Shown one piece after another: positions 59,566 to 64,000 of a stretch of 64,000 nucleotides of DNA. Origin of the DNA: Nocardioides thalensis (lineage in GTDB: Bacteria; Actinomycetota; Actinomycetes; Propionibacteriales; Nocardioidaceae); the NCBI RefSeq assembly GCF_013410655.1, contig NZ_JACCFP010000001.1, positions 1-64,000 on the forward strand, in the 5' to 3' direction. A program made the translations under genes and the position numbers. Every line of letters starts with the position of its first letter. Within the stretch, counting starts at the first letter, position 1. The notes below the pieces were generated by a model. The model was not told the origin of the DNA, did no database searches, and saw only the letters and a list, made by a program, of their open reading frames with translations.

Positions 59566-60258
59566 TCAGAGCCCCCGAAGCAGCTCCCGCATCCGGCCGA
59601 TCTCGGCGCCCTGACCGATGACGATGTCGTTGGCGATCTCGGTGACCTGGACGTCGGTGCCGCCGGTCGCGACGGCGTCGGCCATGGCGATCGCGCCCTC
59701 GTGGTGCTGGATCATCCCGGTCAGGAACAGGCGGTCGAACTCGCGACCGCTCGCTGCGCGCAGTTCGCGCATCTGCGCAGCGGTCAGCATGCCGTGCATG
59801 GTGTCGTGACCGTGCTCGCCGTGGTCGTAGTCGGCCGGGTCGTCGGTGGCCTTCGGTACGGCGACGCCGCGGTCGGTGAGCCACGCGGCCATGGTGATGA
59901 TCTCCGGGCGCTGCGCGGCGAGGATCCGGCGGGCCATGGCCTTCACCTCCGGCGAGGATGCCCTGCTGGGCGCGAGCTTCGACATGGCGAGCGCCTGCGC
60001 GTGGTGGGGGATCATCATCTGCATGAAGGCCACGTCGTCGTGGGCGGCACCGCCCTGATCGACGGTCTCGTCGGCCCCGACCGTGGAGGCATCCTCGCCG
60101 GGCGCCCCGGGCTGGATGACCTTCGGGGACGAGCTGTCCGCCTGGGGCTCGTCGCGCTCTGCCTCGGGGTCCGTGCATCCGCCGAGCACCAGCGACAGGG
60201 CGCAGACCGTGGACGCGAGGGCGAGGAGGGCAGGGGACGACGAGCGGGAACGAGACAC
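59566..60258 (-). CDS. DUF305 lipoprotein
   Basis: 230 residues from GTG 60258 with GAGGAG upstream. Lipobox LVLGGC after a hydrophobic stretch. Two DUF305 His motifs: MMIPHHAQALAM and GMIQHHEGAIAMA, ferritin-like helices that may bind metal. A His-rich stretch DHGEHGHDTMHGM lies between. Divergent from the LVIVD gene. Confidence 0.88.
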   Translation of the reverse strand: MSRSRSSSPALLALASTVCALSLVLGGCTDPEAERDEPQADSSSPKVIQPGAPGEDASTVGADETVDQGGAAHDDVAFMQMMIPHHAQALAMSKLAPSRASSPEVKAMARRILAAQRPEIITMAAWLTDRGVAVPKATDDPADYDHGEHGHDTMHGMLTAAQMRELRAASGREFDRLFLTGMIQHHEGAIAMADAVATGGTDVQVTEIANDIVIGQGAEIGRMRELLRGL

Positions 60259-60352
60259 CGAGAAGCTCCTCGAAAGGGGGTTGTGCGGAAACTCCACCTT
60301 AGGCGAGAGTCATCAAGCGGTTTTCTCCATCCAACCTTTCTCGGGAGTGAAC

Positions 60353-61897
60353 ATGGCGATCCCTGTCCCGCTGCGCCTGCGCAGCCTCGGCGTCACCACG
60401 CTGGGTGTGCTGGCCCTCGGACTCTCAGCAACGCTGCCCGCCGTCGCGCACGACGACGACCACGGCGACAAGAGCGACCAGAACGCGTCAGCGTGTCCGC
60501 CCGGCCTGCAGAAGCGCGCGGCCGAGCGAGCCGGTGACAACTTCGCAGACGCGTGCCTGCCCGGCCAGGACTTCGCGGCCCTCGACGACAGCGCGGCGAC
60601 GCTGGCGCCGGGCGAGATCGAGAAGAGCCCCAACATCGAGCTGATCGCGAACATCCCCAAGTCGGGACCGTTCGCGCCCGAGGCGGCGTTCAACTCCGAC
60701 CTCGCGTTCCAGGGCGACTACGCGTTCCAGGGCAACTACAACGGACTCGCGGTCTTCGACATCACCAAGCCGCACAAGCCGCGGATGGTCACCCAGGTGC
60801 TCTGCCCCGGCTCGCAGAACGACATCTCGGTGTACGGCGACCTGCTGGTGCTCAGCGTCGACTCCAGCCGCAGCAACGAGACGTGCGACAACGTGCCGCA
60901 GTCCGCGGAGATCAAGGAGTCGTGGGAGGGCATCCGGGTCTTCGACATCAGCGACCCGACCGCCCCGGAGTACGTCTCCGCGGTCGAGACCAAGTGTGGG
61001 TCGCACACGCACACGCTGGCCCCGTCGAAGGACGGCCGCGCCGTCTACGCGTACGTGTCGTCGTACGCGCCGAACCCGAAGCACCCCGACTGCCAGCCGC
61101 CCCACGACCTGATCAGCGTGGTGAAGGTGCCTCTGTCGTCGCCGGAGGAGGCGGCGGTCGTCAACGAGCCGGTGCTGTTCCCTGCCGAGGGCGACATCGC
61201 CGGCGGCAACCCGGCGGGCAACTACTCCCGCGAGACCGTGGGCTGCCACGACCTGACGGCCTACGCGGCCAAGGACGTCATGGCGGGTGCGTGCATGGGT
61301 GACGGCGTGCTGATCGACATCTCCGACCGCGAGAACCCCGCGGTCACCGAGTGGGTCCGCGACACCGAGAACTTCGCGTTCTGGCACTCGGCCACGTTCA
61401 ACAACGCCGCCACCAAGGTCGTCTTCACCGACGAGCTCGGCGGCGGCAGTGGCCCGACCTGCAACCCGACGATCGGTCAGACCAAGGGCGCCGACGCCAT
61501 CTACGACATCGTCGACGGGCAGCTGGAGTTCCGCTCCTACTTCAAGATCCCGCGGACCCAGGCCAACACCGAGAACTGCGTCGCCCACAACGGCTCGCTG
61601 ATCCCGGTCAAGGGCCGCGACATCATGGTGCAGGCGTGGTACCAGGGCGGCATCTCGGTGTGGGACTTCACCGACTCCGCCAACCCGAAGGAGATCGCCT
61701 ACTTCGACCGCGGTCCGCTCTCGACCGAGCGGCTGATCGTGGGTGGCTCGTGGTCGGCGTATTGGTACAACGGCCACATCTACTCCAGCGACATCCAGAA
61801 GGGCTTCGACGTGTTCAAGGTCAACGACCCGCGCGTCGCCCCCGCCCTGAAGGTGCGCATGGACGAGTTGAACGTCCAGTCGCAGACGTCGTACTGA
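60353..61897 (+). CDS. Secreted LVIVD-repeat beta-propeller protein
   Basis: 514 residues from ATG 60353 with GGGAG upstream. Signal peptide LGVTTLGVLALGLSATLPAVAH. Propeller blades carry the LVIVD-type pattern: NGLAVFDITKPHKPRMV, EGIRVFDISDPTAPEYV, GDGVLIDISDRENPAV, GGISVWDFTDSANPKEI. About eight Cys suggest disulfides. The function is unknown. It is commonly found beside DUF305 genes. Confidence 0.85.
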   Translation: MAIPVPLRLRSLGVTTLGVLALGLSATLPAVAHDDDHGDKSDQNASACPPGLQKRAAERAGDNFADACLPGQDFAALDDSAATLAPGEIEKSPNIELIANIPKSGPFAPEAAFNSDLAFQGDYAFQGNYNGLAVFDITKPHKPRMVTQVLCPGSQNDISVYGDLLVLSVDSSRSNETCDNVPQSAEIKESWEGIRVFDISDPTAPEYVSAVETKCGSHTHTLAPSKDGRAVYAYVSSYAPNPKHPDCQPPHDLISVVKVPLSSPEEAAVVNEPVLFPAEGDIAGGNPAGNYSRETVGCHDLTAYAAKDVMAGACMGDGVLIDISDRENPAVTEWVRDTENFAFWHSATFNNAATKVVFTDELGGGSGPTCNPTIGQTKGADAIYDIVDGQLEFRSYFKIPRTQANTENCVAHNGSLIPVKGRDIMVQAWYQGGISVWDFTDSANPKEIAYFDRGPLSTERLIVGGSWSAYWYNGHIYSSDIQKGFDVFKVNDPRVAPALKVRMDELNVQSQTSY

Positions 61898-61907
61898 GCG
61901 CACGCTC

Positions 61908-61945
61908 GCACCGGAGCCCTCGCCGATCGGCGGGGGCTCCGGTGC
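61908..61945. terminator. Bidirectional terminator, 38-bp near-perfect palindrome
   Basis: GCACCGGAGCCC (61908-61919) pairs with GGGCTCCGGTGC (61934-61945). The inner CGCCGATCGGCG (61921-61932) is itself palindromic. It lies between two convergent genes. Confidence 0.85.
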
Positions 61946-61978
61946 GTTGCCGCGTGCCGACCGGAGCCGCTCGAGGAC

Positions 61979-62446
61979 TCAGAGCAGGTCCCATTCCTCG
62001 CAGCTGCGGAACACGTCGTTGTCGTCGAGGTCCGAGTAGTGAACGGTGTCGGTGCCGCGGCCGCACTTGATCAGGTCGGGCTCACCGTCGGCGAAGATGT
62101 AGACATCGTCCGCGCCGCGGGCGCCGAGCACGATGTCGTTGCCGTAGCCCGGCTGGAGGTTGTCGCGACCCGCCCCTCCGTAGAGGTCGTCGTTGCCGGC
62201 GTCGCCCCACAGCGTGTCGTTGCCGACGTGCCCGAACAGGTGGTCCCAGCCGTCGTTGCCGCCGAATGCGTCGCCGCTGCCATAGCCGTAGACCCAGTCG
62301 TCCTCGGATCCGCCCTCGAAGCGGTCGACGCCGGACCCGCCGTGGAACTCCTCGGCGTGCGCAGCGGTGGTGGCAGCGGCGACGAGCGCCGTCGTGGTGA
62401 CGGCGACGAAGGTGCTGCGGATCAGCGTGGCGGTGTTGATGAACAT
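61979..62446 (-). CDS. Small secreted RTX-like calcium-binding protein
   Basis: 155 residues from ATG 62446 after AGGAGGAAG. Signal peptide (FVAVTTTALVAAATTAAHA), then about six Gly/Asp nonapeptides (GGSGVDRFEGG, GHVGNDTLWGDAGNDDLYGGAG) forming a short beta-roll. One Cys pair (IKCGRG, RSCEEW). Region 62447-62586 upstream shows no gene. Confidence 0.85.
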   Translation of the reverse strand: MFINTATLIRSTFVAVTTTALVAAATTAAHAEEFHGGSGVDRFEGGSEDDWVYGYGSGDAFGGNDGWDHLFGHVGNDTLWGDAGNDDLYGGAGRDNLQPGYGNDIVLGARGADDVYIFADGEPDLIKCGRGTDTVHYSDLDDNDVFRSCEEWDLL

Positions 62447-62586
62447 GGTCTTCCTCCTGGGAGCAACGGTCCCCCGATGGGACCTGGTGCCGGAAGACTC
62501 GCCCTAAGGCGCCGCCGGGGACATTGGGTGATGTCCCCACCTTTTCGGCGCCACCTCCCTACCGGGCAGCGCTCGATCGGGGAGGG

Positions 62587-64000
62587 TCAGGTGCCGCAGA
62601 ACGTCTGGTAGCGCCCGAAGTCGTCGGGTGCCGGCTCGGCGTACCGCTCCAGTCCGGGCCGCGGCGTGAAGGGCCGTGTCACCGCGTCCAGGAGCCGCCC
62701 GAGCGGGGCCAGGTCGTCGGCGACGGCGGCCGCCAGCGCCTCCTCGACCAGGTGGTTGGCGGGGACGTAGTGCGGGTTCACCGCGGCCATGGCGTCGGCG
62801 TCGGGGTGATGTGCGCGCCAGCGGGCGAGCCAGTCGTCGATCGCAGCGAGGTCGAGGAACATCCCGCGCACCGGCTCGGACTCGCCGCGCGCGGCGGAGC
62901 CCAGGCGCCGCCAGAACGCGGTGTGGTCGACGTGGCTGGCCTGGAGCAGCGGCAGCAGCTCGTCGACCAGGCCGTCGGCGGCCGGCGCGTCCGCCCGGGC
63001 CAGCCCGAGCTTGGCGCGCATGCCCGCCGACCACGCGGCGCCGTACGCCGGCCGGAACTCGCCGAGCACCTCGGTCGCGATCGCGACCGCGCGCTCAAGG
63101 TCCGGGTGCAGGAGGGGGAGCAGCGCCTCGCCGAACCTGGCCAGGTTCCACTCGGCGGCCAGCGGCTGGTTGCCGTAGGAGTAGCGGCCGCCGTGGTCGA
63201 TCGAGCTGAAGACGGTGGCGGGGTCGAAGGCGCCCAGGAACGCGCACGGCCCGTAGTCGATCGTCTCGCCGGAGATCGTCATGTTGTCGGTGTTCATGAC
63301 GCCGTGGACGAAGCCGACCAGCATCCAGCGGGCGACGAGGTCGGCCTGCGCGGCGACCACCGAGCGGTAGAGCGCGACGTAGGGCTCCGGATCGCCGGCC
63401 GCCGCCGGGTGGTGGCGCGCGATCGCGTGGTCGGCGAGCCGGCGCAGCAGGGCGTCGTCGCGGGTCGCCCGCACCAGCTGGAACGTCCCCACCCGGAGGT
63501 GGCTGCCGGCGACCCGGGCCAGCACCGCGCCGGGGAGGGCTGTCTCGCGCTGGACGTGCCGGCCGGTCGCGACCACGGCCAGCGAGCGGGTCGTCGGGAT
63601 GCCCAGCGCGTGCATGGCCTCGCTGACGACGTACTCGCGGAGCATCGGGCCCACCGCGGCCCGGCCGTCGCCGCCGCGGGCGAACGGCGTCCGTCCCGAG
63701 CCCTTCAGGTGGAGGTCGTGCAGCCTGCCGTCCCGACCGGTCAGCTCGCCGAGGAGGAGCGCGCGGCCGTCGCCGAGCCGGGCGAACCCGCCGAACTGGT
63801 GGCCGGCGTAGGCCTGCGCCACCGGCTTCGCGTCGGGCGGGAGCCGGTTGCCCGTCAGCAGCCCGACGCCGGCCTCGGTCCGCAACCACTCCGGGTCGAG
63901 GCCGAGCTCCTCGGCCAGCGGCTCGTTGAGGACCAGCAGCCGCGGCGCCGGCGGCTCCTCCGCCTGCCAGGGCGCGGCCAGCTCCTCGAGCTCGGTCGCG
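62587..64000 (-). CDS. selO: Protein adenylyltransferase SelO (5' end outside window)
   Basis: The frame is open to the window end; 471 codons are seen of a usual 480-550. Family motifs: [64 protein letters not shown], and the tail [13 protein letters not shown]. The catalytic Asp (NTDN) and the metal-binding Asp (IDYG) are present. SelO moves AMP from ATP onto proteins. The upstream part ([20 protein letters not shown]) is also family-like; the true start lies beyond 64000. Confidence 0.93.
   Translation of the reverse strand, partial: ATELEELAAPWQAEEPPAPRLLVLNEPLAEELGLDPEWLRTEAGVGLLTGNRLPPDAKPVAQAYAGHQFGGFARLGDGRALLLGELTGRDGRLHDLHLKGSGRTPFARGGDGRAAVGPMLREYVVSEAMHALGIPTTRSLAVVATGRHVQRETALPGAVLARVAGSHLRVGTFQLVRATRDDALLRRLADHAIARHHPAAAGDPEPYVALYRSVVAAQADLVARWMLVGFVHGVMNTDNMTISGETIDYGPCAFLGAFDPATVFSSIDHGGRYSYGNQPLAAEWNLARFGEALLPLLHPDLERAVAIATEVLGEFRPAYGAAWSAGMRAKLGLARADAPAADGLVDELLPLLQASHVDHTAFWRRLGSAARGESEPVRGMFLDLAAIDDWLARWRAHHPDADAMAAVNPHYVPANHLVEEALAAAVADDLAPLGRLLDAVTRPFTPRPGLERYAEPAPDDFGRYQTFCGT

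Overview
The window is a GC-rich (about 70%) actinobacterial chromosome segment. Gene content and repeats fit a Nocardioides-like member of the Propionibacteriales. Supporting signs are the HelR-type RNA polymerase recycling ATPase, a DUF222/13E12 HNH nuclease with a LexA box, mycothiol-type DinB proteins, desferrioxamine-type siderophore genes, an NnaR-type nitrate regulator and many GTGA/ATGA stop-start overlaps. Interspersed 45-50 bp repeats starting GGTTTCGAGG or GGTTGGTCGAG recur throughout. I saw no rRNA, tRNA, CRISPR array, prophage or insertion sequence.

Layout. 1-3.4 kb: tail of a crotonase-like gene, a secreted protein, helR and a small hypothetical. 3.6-8.9 kb: a compact possible signalling island with an ECF sigma factor, a small co-translated partner, a convergent subtilisin-like protease without signal peptide, and a divergent TPR-CHAT (caspase-like) protein. 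8.9-13.6 kb: a secreted EEP-fold enzyme and three chorismate-using genes (PhzE-like, PabA-like, PabB-like). 13.6-19.2 kb: PepSY protein, two OmpR/histidine kinase pairs (one MprAB-like) and a lipoprotein. 19.2-22.9 kb: ketosamine-kinase-like protein, holin-X-like protein, NhaA and a membrane protein. 22.9-30.0 kb: a tight minus-strand operon (medium-chain dehydrogenase, PTPS-like, glycosyltransferase, flippase-like, RibD-reductase-like, GTP cyclohydrolase II) divergent from a CDP-alcohol phosphatidyltransferase/LTA-synthase-like fusion. It looks like an uncharacterised GTP-derived or cell-surface pathway. 30.0-34.0 kb: membrane protein, ECF sigma/anti-sigma pair, and a TetR-DinB-MBL operon. 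34.1-38.2 kb: acs, actP and a DUF485 gene for acetate uptake and activation. 38.4-46.0 kb: an iron-box-controlled siderophore operon desA-desB-desCD ending in an unusual penicillin-acylase/acetyltransferase fusion. 46.0-50.1 kb: small membrane protein, GrpB-like protein, SOS-boxed HNH nuclease, RTX-like repeat protein. 50.3-59.6 kb: nitrate assimilation (narK, nitrate reductase, FAD/BFD oxidoreductase, nirB, nirD, nnaR). 59.6-64 kb: DUF305 lipoprotein, LVIVD protein, small RTX-like protein and selO (cut by the window end).

Most interesting: (1) the sigma/protease/TPR-CHAT island; (2) the GTP cyclohydrolase II/RibD/PTPS/glycosyltransferase operon; (3) the penicillin-acylase-GNAT fusion in the siderophore operon; (4) a 45-bp interspersed repeat inserted in frame in desB, with related or similar insertions in the pabB-like and nitrite-reductase-associated genes, and repeat copies that supply start or stop codons of neighbouring genes.
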